From assembly GCA_021737205.1 (NCBI GenBank), contig JAIPEK010000081.1:1-8563 (forward strand): DNA of 8,563 nucleotides, in the 5' to 3' direction. Below, in pieces: positions 1 to 6,647 of the stretch; within the stretch, counting starts at the first letter, position 1, and every line of letters starts with the position of its first letter. The stretch is from Desulfarculaceae bacterium. Its GTDB lineage: Bacteria; Desulfobacterota; Desulfobacteria; Desulfobacterales; Desulfobacteraceae. The notes below the pieces were generated by a model, which was given only the letters and a program-made list of their open reading frames with translations, ran no database searches and was not told where the DNA came from. Made by a program: the position numbers and the translations under genes.

Positions 1-609
1 ATCCCCGTCCCCTTTGGAAAGGACCAGGGAAACACAGGTGACAATGCCGGTTATACCGGCAAGGCGCCGGTATGAAAAATTCAGATCTTTTTTTGCCATT
101 CGGGTTGAACCGGTTTTACCCTCTGTTACCTCAATGGACTCGAGTATGTCCGATATGGTCCATGACGGAATCCCGGCATTCATCATTACGGCCCCGCCGA
201 CGGTTCCGGGGATGCCGGCGGGGGGTTCCGCTCCTTCGAAACCATTTTGCAGGCAAAGCCGCAAAACACAAGCAAGGGTATTGCCGGCCGGAATATCCAG
301 CTTCACCCGCTCCGGATCGAGTTCGGTGATCGTAACATCCTGCTTCAGTTTGGAAAGGCTGATCACCACACCGGGGATGCCTGCATCACTCACCAGCATA
401 TTGGTCCCCCCGCCGACAAGGGTGGCGGTAATCCCTTCGGCTCGGCAGATGCCGAGCACCCGGGATACTTCTTCTTTTGTTTCCGGCATCACCATGACTT
501 GCGCAGGTCCGCCGACCCGGAAAGAGGTGTGGTCCTTCATGGGCTCGGCAGCGCGCACCTGTATTCCGCTGAAAAGGGTTTCGCCGTATGTGACCGGATC
601 CTGTATCAT
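1..609 (-). CDS. murB: UDP-N-acetylenolpyruvoylglucosamine reductase MurB (5' part, runs off the left edge)
   Basis: MurB reduces UDP-GlcNAc-enolpyruvate to UDP-MurNAc with FAD and NADPH in the cytoplasm. I translated the first 203 codons by hand from the ATG at 607-609, and the frame stays open to base 1. Visible family motifs are HTSFRVGG (residues 27-34), the FAD-binding GGGTNMLVSD (66-75) and AGIPGTVGGAVMMNAG (131-146). Tyr180-Arg181 corresponds to the YR pair whose Arg is catalytic in Escherichia coli MurB (Arg159). The C-terminal third is missing from the window, and with it the catalytic Ser and Glu, so activity cannot be judged. There is no long insertion just after the YR motif, so a type II MurB is more likely than the E. 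coli type I. The start is supported by AAGGG at 615-619, five bases upstream. The gene begins 12 bases after the murC stop, so it is almost certainly co-transcribed with murC. The residue after Tyr-Arg-Arg is Leu, where a Ser is usual (YRxS). The identification is firm. Confidence 0.96.
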   Translation of the reverse strand, partial: MIQDPVTYGETLFSGIQVRAAEPMKDHTSFRVGGPAQVMVMPETKEEVSRVLGICRAEGITATLVGGGTNMLVSDAGIPGVVISLSKLKQDVTITELDPERVKLDIPAGNTLACVLRLCLQNGFEGAEPPAGIPGTVGGAVMMNAGIPSWTISDILESIEVTEGKTGSTRMAKKDLNFSYRRLAGITGIVTCVSLVLSKGDGD

Positions 610-614
610 TTTTT

Positions 615-619
615 CCCTT
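615..619 (-). promoter_or_regulatory. Shine-Dalgarno site of murB
   Basis: AAGGG on the minus strand lies in the 12-base murC-murB gap, five bases before the murB ATG at 609. An additional AGGAG sits further upstream, inside the last codons of murC. Confidence 0.55.
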
Positions 620-621
620 TT

Positions 622-1989
622 TTATATCTCCTCAAGGAGTTGCTCTCCCAGTGTGTAGATATCCCCGGCTCCCAGCGTCAAAACAAGGTCGTTCGGTTTC
701 AGTTCTTTTGTGAGAGACGATATCGCTTCTTTGAAATCTGAGGCATAGGAGACACTTTTATGGCCGTGTTCATGGACGGCCTCTGCAAGTGTTTTGGAGT
801 CCACCCCCTCGATCACGGGTTCACTTGCCGCATACACCGGCAGCAGGATCAGCCGGTCCGACCGGTAAAACGATGTAGCAAAATCATTGAACAGTTTTTG
901 TGTCCGGGTATACCGGTGCGGCTGGAAAAGGACGACCATCCGTTTTTCCGGAAAGCTTTCCCGGACCGCCTGCAGTGTGGCGACAATTTCAGTGGGATGA
1001 TGTCCGTAATCGTCCATTACCAGTACCCCGTTTTTTTCTCCTTTTAATTCAAGCCTTCGTTTTACGCCCTCGATTTTTTCAAGCGCTTTTTTGATTGTCT
1101 CAAAGGAAACATCAAGTTCCAGTCCTACGGCAATCGCGGCAAGGGCATTTGAGATGTTATGCCGTCCGGAAAGGTTCAGCGTGATCCTGCCGAGCGATTT
1201 CTCTTGAAAAATCACCGAAAACGAGGCAGTGGTTCCTTTAAATTCGATTTCCTTTGCCTGGACATCCGCCTGTGCGGTCATCCCGAACGTGATGTACCGA
1301 ACGTGAATTTCGGGCAGAATGTTCTGGATATGCTCGTCGTCAAGGCATAGCACTGAAACACCGTAAAATGGTACGGAGTTGATAAACCGGAGAAATTTTT
1401 CTTTTATGTCCTCTATATCTTTATAAAAATCCAGGTGCTCCAGATCGATATTGGTAACTGCAGCAATGGCAGGCGAATACTTGAGAAACGAGCCGTCACT
1501 CTCGTCCGCTTCAGCCACGATATAGTCTCCTTTGCCGTGAAGGGCGTTCGTGTCCAGATTCTTTAAAAGGCCGCCCACAATCACGGTGGGATCCAGGCCG
1601 GCTGTATTGAGAACCTGTGCAATCATCGAGGTAGTGGACGTTTTTCCATGGGCACCTGAAACGGCAATGGCGTATTTGATGCGCATCAGTTCGGCCAGCA
1701 TTTCCGCCCGCTGGATAATGGGAGTCCCCAGTTCCTTTGCCCGTACAACTTCCGGATTGTCCCCGGTAATGGCGGTTGAAGTCACTACCACGTCCGCTTC
1801 GCCGATCTGGTCCGCCTTGTGCTGCTTGAAGATGAGAGCCCCCTGGCTTTCAAGCCTGTCGGTGATATGACCGGGCTGGATATCCGACCCCGAGACCGTG
1901 TATCCCAGGGAAAGGAGCAGTTCGGCAATGCCGCTCATGCCGATGCCGCCGATGCCTACAAAGTGTATATGGTAGTTCTTTTGGTACAT
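622..1989 (-). CDS. murC: UDP-N-acetylmuramate--L-alanine ligase MurC
   Basis: MurC is the first Mur ligase of the pathway. It joins L-Ala to UDP-MurNAc using ATP in the cytoplasm. The 455-residue product has the normal family length and all three Mur-ligase domains. The N-terminal UDP-binding Rossmann part shows HFVGIGGIGMSGIAELL (9-25). The central ATPase part has the P-loop SGAHGKTSTT (111-120), EADESDGSF (160-168) and TNIDLEHLDFY (179-189). The C-terminal part has SGRHNISNALAA (274-285), DDYGHHPTEI (326-335), FQPHRYTRTQKL (355-366) and LGAGDIYTLGE (439-449). GIGGIGMSG together with YGHHPTE separates MurC from MurD, MurE and MurF, and from Mpl. The ATG shares its A with the murG stop in a TAATG junction, and only a weak purine-rich AGAGAG precedes it. 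That pattern suggests translational coupling to murG. No expected residue appears to be missing. Confidence 0.98.
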   Translation of the reverse strand: MYQKNYHIHFVGIGGIGMSGIAELLLSLGYTVSGSDIQPGHITDRLESQGALIFKQHKADQIGEADVVVTSTAITGDNPEVVRAKELGTPIIQRAEMLAELMRIKYAIAVSGAHGKTSTTSMIAQVLNTAGLDPTVIVGGLLKNLDTNALHGKGDYIVAEADESDGSFLKYSPAIAAVTNIDLEHLDFYKDIEDIKEKFLRFINSVPFYGVSVLCLDDEHIQNILPEIHVRYITFGMTAQADVQAKEIEFKGTTASFSVIFQEKSLGRITLNLSGRHNISNALAAIAVGLELDVSFETIKKALEKIEGVKRRLELKGEKNGVLVMDDYGHHPTEIVATLQAVRESFPEKRMVVLFQPHRYTRTQKLFNDFATSFYRSDRLILLPVYAASEPVIEGVDSKTLAEAVHEHGHKSVSYASDFKEAISSLTKELKPNDLVLTLGAGDIYTLGEQLLEEI

Positions 1990-1991
1990 TA
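1987..1991 (-). promoter_or_regulatory. TAATG stop-start junction of murG and murC
   Basis: The murG stop TAA and the murC start ATG share one base. No good Shine-Dalgarno sequence precedes the murC start, only AGAGAG. The arrangement is typical of termination-reinitiation coupling, which would keep MurG and MurC synthesis linked. The overlap is seen directly; the coupling is inferred. Confidence 0.6.
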
Positions 1992-3095
1992 TTCTCTCTT
2001 TCGTGAAATCATGGTCAAAATGGCTCTTGCGATTTTATCATCCGCTTGGGGGGATGCGTTCTCCTTTGAAGCCCGGGCCATTCGGCCCAGGGTGTCCCGG
2101 TTTTGGTCCAGGTGCTCGACGGCTGTTTTCAGGATTTCGCCGGTAAAGTCGGCGTCCGGTATCACAAGGGCGGCCCCTGCCTTTCTGAGAAGTGCCGCGT
2201 TTCTTGTCTGATGATCGTTGGCTGCATAGGGGTAGGGGACGAGAATAGACGGCTTTCCGGCCATGGTGATTTCGGATACAGCTCCTGCGCCGGATCTGGA
2301 TATGATCAGGTCGGCTGCTTTCTGGTACTCGGCAAGGTTGTCAAAAAAGGCCCCTGCAATCACCTTGTCCATCCCCATTGCCGAGTATGCTGCCAGTACC
2401 CGTTCTTCATCCAGTTTCCCGGTCTGGTGGATGATATTGTACCTGCCCGTATCTTCGGTCAGACCCATTGCTTCCAGGAAAGCGGTGTTGATGTTTTTCG
2501 CTCCCTGGCTTCCGCCGCTTACGAGCAGTGTCAGACGGCTGTTTTCAAAACCGGGGAATTGGGAATCGGCAAGGTTCGGTTCGCGGCGGACCGGGTTGCC
2601 GGTGAAAATCGTTTTCGGGTTTTCACAGAGAACCCGGGTGTTCCGGAAGGAAACAAATATGACCTTTGCTGGTCCGGCAAGGATCCGGTTGGTCAGACCG
2701 GGAATGCTGTTCTGCTCGTGTATGCCGGTGGAAATCCCCAAAAGCCTGGCCGTGAGGATTACCGGAAAAGTGGTGTATGCGCCGGTACCCAGCACAAAGT
2801 CCGGCTTGAAACGGAAAAAAAGGAAAAGGGTCTGGAGCATGGCAAGAGGGATTGCAGCCAGGGCCGCGGCCAGATGGATCACTGTTTTTCCTTTCACCGG
2901 TCGGGCCGTTATTGTGGTATGGTCAAAACCGAACCGTTCGATGGTTTCGATTTCAAACCGGGTACCTGTTTCCACAAATCGGACTTCGGCGCTCCTGTCC
3001 TTGCGTTTGAGGGCCTGGGCCGCGGCAATGCCGGGGAACAGGTGACCCCCGGTTTTTCCGCAGACAATCAGTATTTTCGGTCCTTTATCCGTCAT
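1989..3095 (-). CDS. murG: UDP-GlcNAc:lipid I GlcNAc transferase MurG
   Basis: MurG is a peripheral membrane GT-B glycosyltransferase of family GT28 on the cytoplasmic face. It adds GlcNAc to lipid I to make lipid II. The 368-residue protein has the usual two-domain length. Visible motifs are the first glycine loop GKTGGHLFPG with the conserved His18 (13-22), HEQNSIPGLTNRIL (126-139), TGNPVRREPN (165-174), the glycine loop SGGSQGAKNIN (193-203), and the UDP-GlcNAc-binding RSGAGAVSEI (267-276) followed by PYPYAANDHQTRNA (287-300). The first loop has Lys14 where the family normally has Gly (GGTGGH). The second loop reads GTGAY (103-107) instead of the usual GxGGY. The start is fixed because an in-frame TAG lies at 3111-3113, and the ATG at 3093-3095 is the only Met before the first glycine loop. 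An AGGAG at 3108-3112 is rather far away (12 bases). The gene overlaps the ftsW end by 11 bases, so coupling to ftsW translation is likely. Confidence 0.97.
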   Translation of the reverse strand: MTDKGPKILIVCGKTGGHLFPGIAAAQALKRKDRSAEVRFVETGTRFEIETIERFGFDHTTITARPVKGKTVIHLAAALAAIPLAMLQTLFLFFRFKPDFVLGTGAYTTFPVILTARLLGISTGIHEQNSIPGLTNRILAGPAKVIFVSFRNTRVLCENPKTIFTGNPVRREPNLADSQFPGFENSRLTLLVSGGSQGAKNINTAFLEAMGLTEDTGRYNIIHQTGKLDEERVLAAYSAMGMDKVIAGAFFDNLAEYQKAADLIISRSGAGAVSEITMAGKPSILVPYPYAANDHQTRNAALLRKAGAALVIPDADFTGEILKTAVEHLDQNRDTLGRMARASKENASPQADDKIARAILTMISRKRE

Positions 3096-4185
3096 AGTGC
3101 CGGGATGCTCCTATATTGATCAGTATGCCCATTGCCGCCATATTGACCAGCAGCGAAGTTCCGCCATAGCTCAGAAAAGGAAGCGTCAACCCTTTTGTGG
3201 GTAGTACGCCCATGGCCACGCCGGTATTGATGATCACCTGAAGTCCGAGGCTCAGGGTAAGCCCGGCCGCCACAATGCGCCCGAATACGTCCGGGGTGTT
3301 GCGGGCGATGGCAAGCCCCCGCATCAGAATCGTTGCATACAACACAAACACTGTCATCACACCCACAAGGCCGAGTTCTTCCCCGATGATGGAAAAAATG
3401 AAATCCGTGTGGGGTTCCGGGAGATAGTGAAGTTTCTGCATGCCCATGCCGATGCCTTTGCCGAATATGCCGCCGGAGCCGAACGCTTTGAGGGAGTGAG
3501 TAATCTGGTACCCGGTGTCCGTGGGGTCCTGCCAGGGATTGAGAAAGGCAAGAATCCGGTCCATCCGGTAATCCACCTTGAAAACAAGAAAATAGACAAA
3601 CGGCACCATCAACGGAACAGGGGCGATCAGGTGAAGTACCGGTACCCCTGCAACGAACATGATGCCCCATGTGATCAGCCCCAGAACCACTACCGTCCCG
3701 AAATCCGGCTGGGCCAGGATCAGAATGGAAAACAGGAAAAATACGATTACATGGGGCAGAAACCCCACGGAAAAATCCTTGATCATCTCCTGCTTTTTGG
3801 AAAGGGAATAGGCCAGGTAAATGATCAATGCAAGTTTGGCCACCTCCGCCGGCTGAAATGTCAGCCCCCCGAGGTTCAGCCAGCGGGCCGCGCCTCCGGC
3901 TTCTACATTCATTCCCGGGAAAAGAACCGCCACCAGAAGACCCAATGCCAGGGCGAAAAGAATATATGCCAGCGGTTTCAACAGCTTGTACGGAAAAGAG
4001 GCCAGAAAAAAGAGAACACCCAGGCTTATCAGGCAGAACAGCGCCTGCCGTTTCAAAAAGTGAAAATGATTGTTGAAAACTTCCATGCTGATTCCCGAGC
4101 TTGCACTGTACACCATGATAATGCCGAGTCCGGCAAGAATAATAACGGGAAAAAGAATGGTTTTTTCCTCTAAAATCGGATGCAT
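3085..4185 (-). CDS. ftsW: SEDS-family septal peptidoglycan glycosyltransferase FtsW
   Basis: FtsW is a polytopic inner-membrane protein of the SEDS family. It polymerises lipid II into glycan strands at the septum together with the class B PBP FtsI. From the chosen start the product is 366 residues and almost wholly hydrophobic, in a pattern fitting about ten membrane segments. Visible motifs are YSASSG (26-31), KRQ (45-47), GAARWLNLGGLTFQPAEVAKLAL (98-120), QPDFGT (159-164), GYQITHSLKAFGSGG (225-239), PEPHTDFIFSIIGEELGLVG (256-275) and LPFLSYGGTS (335-344). Asp261 in HTDF matches the essential Asp of RodA/FtsW, and Trp102 matches the conserved Trp of the RWL motif. FtsW rather than RodA is chosen because it sits between murD and murG. 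The start is uncertain: the ATG at 4183-4185 has AAGGA three bases upstream, while an ATG at 4204-4206 would add seven residues and overlap murD by 14 bases. The frame is open further upstream, but that part is antisense-like murD sequence. The protein lacks the long cytoplasmic N-terminus of E. coli FtsW. Confidence 0.95.
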   Translation of the reverse strand: MHPILEEKTILFPVIILAGLGIIMVYSASSGISMEVFNNHFHFLKRQALFCLISLGVLFFLASFPYKLLKPLAYILFALALGLLVAVLFPGMNVEAGGAARWLNLGGLTFQPAEVAKLALIIYLAYSLSKKQEMIKDFSVGFLPHVIVFFLFSILILAQPDFGTVVVLGLITWGIMFVAGVPVLHLIAPVPLMVPFVYFLVFKVDYRMDRILAFLNPWQDPTDTGYQITHSLKAFGSGGIFGKGIGMGMQKLHYLPEPHTDFIFSIIGEELGLVGVMTVFVLYATILMRGLAIARNTPDVFGRIVAAGLTLSLGLQVIINTGVAMGVLPTKGLTLPFLSYGGTSLLVNMAAMGILINIGASRHYDG

Positions 4186-4188
4186 ATG

Positions 4189-4193
4189 TCCTT
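4189..4193 (-). promoter_or_regulatory. Candidate Shine-Dalgarno site of ftsW
   Basis: AAGGA on the minus strand lies immediately after the murD stop codon and shares its last base. It is three bases before the ATG at 4185, which is closer than ideal. A competing ATG at 4206 has AAAGGG just upstream of it. The site is therefore suggestive, not decisive. Confidence 0.4.
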
Positions 4194-5566
4194 CAGGCGG
4201 ATTCATTTTCCCTTTCTTTGAGTTTTTCGACCTCGTTTGTAAAATCGTCTCCCCGCGCCGCATATCCGGAATACATGTCAAAGCTGGCACAGCCCGGGGC
4301 CAGCAGTACGGTCTGTCCAGGTACTGCCGAATCAAATCCCCGGGCGACCGCCTCGGCCATGGATGCCGCAAACCGGATTTTTGCCATGGATTCAAACTGT
4401 CCGGCGATGGTTTCAGCCGCTTCTCCGATCAGGATCAGTCCGGCGATTCTCTCCCGGACCGTTCGGGCAAGACAGGAAAAATCGGTATCCTTGGCCCTGC
4501 CGCCCATGATCAGGAAAATACCGCCGGAAAAGTACTCAACAGCCCTCAACACCGCATCCGGGTTGGTGGCTTTGGAATCGTTATAAAAATCGATGCCTCT
4601 GACAGTGCCGGTATATTGGAGCCGGTGCCGCAGGGGCTGGAACCGGTCCACCGCCGCCTGAACGGCGGCAGTGTCTGCTCCGGCCGCCATGGCGGAAAGT
4701 GCGGCCGCTTCGATGTTTTCCATGTTGTGCCGTCCCTTGAGGGATGTGCGGGAAAGATCCGGCATGCTCTCTGCAGCCCTGAGGCTGTTCCGGCCCGGAA
4801 AAGATTGATCTTCGGGCGTCTTCCGATCAGAGGGCATGTTGTACAAAAAGACCTGCTGTTTCATGACCCCGGCCCGGTCAAACGCGCCCGGTATTTGTGC
4901 ATTGATTACGCCGGTGTCTTCTCCTGTCTGGTTTTGAAAGATCGACCATTTGGATTCCGTATAAAGATCAGGCCGGGCATACCGGTCCAGATGATCCTCG
5001 GATATGTTGAGGAGCACCGCCACATCCGGTTTGAAACGGTCCGAGGAGTCAAGCTGGAAGCTGCTGATTTCGGCCACGATCACGTCGGCCTTTTTGTCGC
5101 TCACAAGGTATTCGGCAACAGGGGTGCCGATATTGCCGCAGGTGAACACGGTTTTGCCGGCCGCCTGGAGCATGTCCGATATGAGAGAGGTTACGGTGGT
5201 TTTTCCGTTGGTTCCGGTGACGGCCACCACTGGTTCTTTGATATACCCCTGGATCACGTCCAGTTCTCCGGTGATTTTGACCCCTTTAGAACGGGCCGCC
5301 TCGATTGCAGGCAGATCCAGGGGCACCCCAGGACTTGTGACTATCATGGCTGCGTTTTCGAACATGGCAGGATCATGGGGGCCGAGACTGGTCTGAATGC
5401 CCAGGGCGGATAGATCCTCCGCCTCCCTGGTTTTTGTCTGGTCACTGTCCGTTGCGGCCACCTCTTTGCCTCGTTTTTTGAAAAAGCGCGCAATGGTATT
5501 TCCGACGATTCCCATTCCCACCACGAGGATGTATGTGTTTGTCTTGCCGTTCGTCATTGGATACAT
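4193..5566 (-). CDS. murD: UDP-N-acetylmuramoyl-L-alanine--D-glutamate ligase MurD
   Basis: MurD adds D-Glu to UDP-MurNAc-L-Ala with ATP in the cytoplasm. The 457 residues match the family length. The N-terminal Rossmann part has VVGMGIVGNTIARFF (15-29) and TSPGVPLD (77-84). The central domain has the P-loop VTGTNGKTTVTSL (116-128), CGNIGTP (143-149), EISSFQLD (166-173) and NISEDHLDRY (187-196), where His192 is the invariant Mur-ligase His. The C-terminal domain has KGRHNMEN (277-284), FYNDSKATNPDA (327-338), GGRAKD (355-360), LLAPGCASFDMY (421-432) and RGDDFTN (438-444). SKATN and PGCASFD are diagnostic of MurD. The ATG at 5564-5566 directly abuts the mraY stop, with AAGG only three bases before it. 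A second in-frame ATG at 5555-5557 would remove three residues and cannot be excluded. Residues from about 240 to 270 are the least family-like part, but the overall length is not increased. Confidence 0.98.
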   Translation of the reverse strand: MYPMTNGKTNTYILVVGMGIVGNTIARFFKKRGKEVAATDSDQTKTREAEDLSALGIQTSLGPHDPAMFENAAMIVTSPGVPLDLPAIEAARSKGVKITGELDVIQGYIKEPVVAVTGTNGKTTVTSLISDMLQAAGKTVFTCGNIGTPVAEYLVSDKKADVIVAEISSFQLDSSDRFKPDVAVLLNISEDHLDRYARPDLYTESKWSIFQNQTGEDTGVINAQIPGAFDRAGVMKQQVFLYNMPSDRKTPEDQSFPGRNSLRAAESMPDLSRTSLKGRHNMENIEAAALSAMAAGADTAAVQAAVDRFQPLRHRLQYTGTVRGIDFYNDSKATNPDAVLRAVEYFSGGIFLIMGGRAKDTDFSCLARTVRERIAGLILIGEAAETIAGQFESMAKIRFAASMAEAVARGFDSAVPGQTVLLAPGCASFDMYSGYAARGDDFTNEVEKLKERENESA

Positions 5567-6646
5567 CTACCTTATCTTCAAGGTTGAAAGGGAAATCAGG
5601 GCCAGCGTGACGGCGATGATCCAGAACCGCACGATCACCTTGGGTTCGGCCCATCCCTTGAGTTCAAAGTGGTGGTGCAGCGGCGCCATCCTGAATATCC
5701 TTTTGCCTTTCGTCATTTTAAAGTATCCCACCTGCAGGATCACGGAGACCGCTTCGATAACGAAAAGACCGCCCACCACGACCAGCAGGATTTCCTGTTT
5801 GGTGATGACCGCGACGGTACCCAAAATCGCTCCCAGCGGGATGGAGCCGGAATCGCCCATGAATACCTGTGCCGGGTGTGAATTGAACCACAAAAATCCC
5901 AGACCCGCCCCTGCAAGGGTACCGCAGATTACCGCCATTTCCCCGCAGGCGGCGATGTGCTTGACATGCAGGTACGCCGCGATTTCGGAATGGCCGGCCA
6001 CGTAACCGAAAAACATGTATGCAACGGCTGCGATGATGATGGGGCCGATGGCGAGCCCGTCGAGCCCGTCCGTGAGATTGACCGCGTTGGAGGTCCCCAC
6101 GATGACGATGGCTGCAAAAGGAATATACCAAAGGCCGAGGTCCGGTGTGATGTTTTTCAGAAACGGAATGGTCAACTGGGTGTTGAAATCCGGGCACCGG
6201 TATATAAGCCAGCTTATGACAAGTGCCGAAAAAACCTGGAGCAGAAATTTGCCCCGGGCCGTAAGCCCCTTGTTGTGTTTTTTCACCTGCATCAGGTAGT
6301 CGTCGATGATGCCGATACTGCCGAACAGGAACAGGGACAACAGCATGATGCCCACGTAATGGTTGGCCAGATTGGCCCAGAGCAGGGTGGAAAACGTGAT
6401 GGAAAAAAGGATGAGAATTCCGCCCATGGTGGGAGTCCCTTTTTTCCCCAGGTGCGTCTGGGGCCCGTCATCCTGTATGTGCTGCCCTATCTGCATTTTT
6501 TTAAGTTTCCGGATCACCCAGGGGCCGAGGACAAGACAGATCAGGAAGGCTGTCAGGCTTCCGTAGATGGTCCGGAAGGTAATGTAACGGAAAATATTGA
6601 AAATGGAGATTTCCGTATGCAGGGGATATAAAAGGTGATACAGCAT
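5567..6646 (-). CDS. mraY: Phospho-N-acetylmuramoyl-pentapeptide-transferase MraY
   Basis: MraY is an integral inner-membrane enzyme. It transfers phospho-MurNAc-pentapeptide from UDP to undecaprenyl phosphate, producing lipid I, and needs Mg2+. The product is 359 residues, almost the same as E. coli MraY, with a multi-helix hydrophobic profile. Key motifs are DDGPQTHLGKKGTPTMGG (59-76), the catalytic Asp pair in IDDY (Asp115-Asp116), NAVNLTDGLDGLA (187-199), HPAQVFMGDSGS with the third conserved Asp265 (257-268), and the cytoplasmic loop APLHHHFELKGW (321-332). In the Asp265 motif the usual Val or Thr after GD is Ser, and the following residues are IPLGA rather than LALGG. The start is the ATG at 6644-6646. 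It gives the familiar N-terminus MLYHLLYPL and has AGGA seven bases upstream. An ATG nine codons earlier (6673) lies inside murF and adds residues unlike the family. The gene begins one base after the murF stop. Confidence 0.98.
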   Translation of the reverse strand: MLYHLLYPLHTEISIFNIFRYITFRTIYGSLTAFLICLVLGPWVIRKLKKMQIGQHIQDDGPQTHLGKKGTPTMGGILILFSITFSTLLWANLANHYVGIMLLSLFLFGSIGIIDDYLMQVKKHNKGLTARGKFLLQVFSALVISWLIYRCPDFNTQLTIPFLKNITPDLGLWYIPFAAIVIVGTSNAVNLTDGLDGLAIGPIIIAAVAYMFFGYVAGHSEIAAYLHVKHIAACGEMAVICGTLAGAGLGFLWFNSHPAQVFMGDSGSIPLGAILGTVAVITKQEILLVVVGGLFVIEAVSVILQVGYFKMTKGKRIFRMAPLHHHFELKGWAEPKVIVRFWIIAVTLALISLSTLKIR

Positions 6647-6647
6647 A

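Noticed and set aside
610..624. T-rich stretch between murC and murB that could look like a terminator tail
   Set aside because: On the coding (minus) strand it is A-rich, has no preceding GC-rich hairpin that I can see, and holds the murB ribosome site.
14..658. Plus-strand open frames of 214 and 164 codons at the left end
   Set aside because: They lie opposite murB and the end of murC. The minus-strand MurB reading carries HTSFRVGG, GGGTNMLVSD and GIPGTVGG, so the plus-strand frames are shadows.
2103..3119. Plus-strand open frame of 338 codons opposite murG, and another of 260 codons at 2263-3045
   Set aside because: Both are antisense to murG, whose motifs are unmistakable. Neither looks like a known or structured protein.
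4186..4395. N-terminal extension of ftsW from an ATG at 4395
   Set aside because: The added residues are polar and arginine- and proline-rich, come from the overlapping murD coding sequence, and do not resemble any FtsW N-terminus.
4070..5413. Long plus-strand open frame (447 codons) lying opposite nearly all of murD and the start of ftsW
   Set aside because: Its translation has no recognisable motif. It lies wholly opposite well-conserved MurD and FtsW coding sequence and is explained by codon bias in the genes beneath it.
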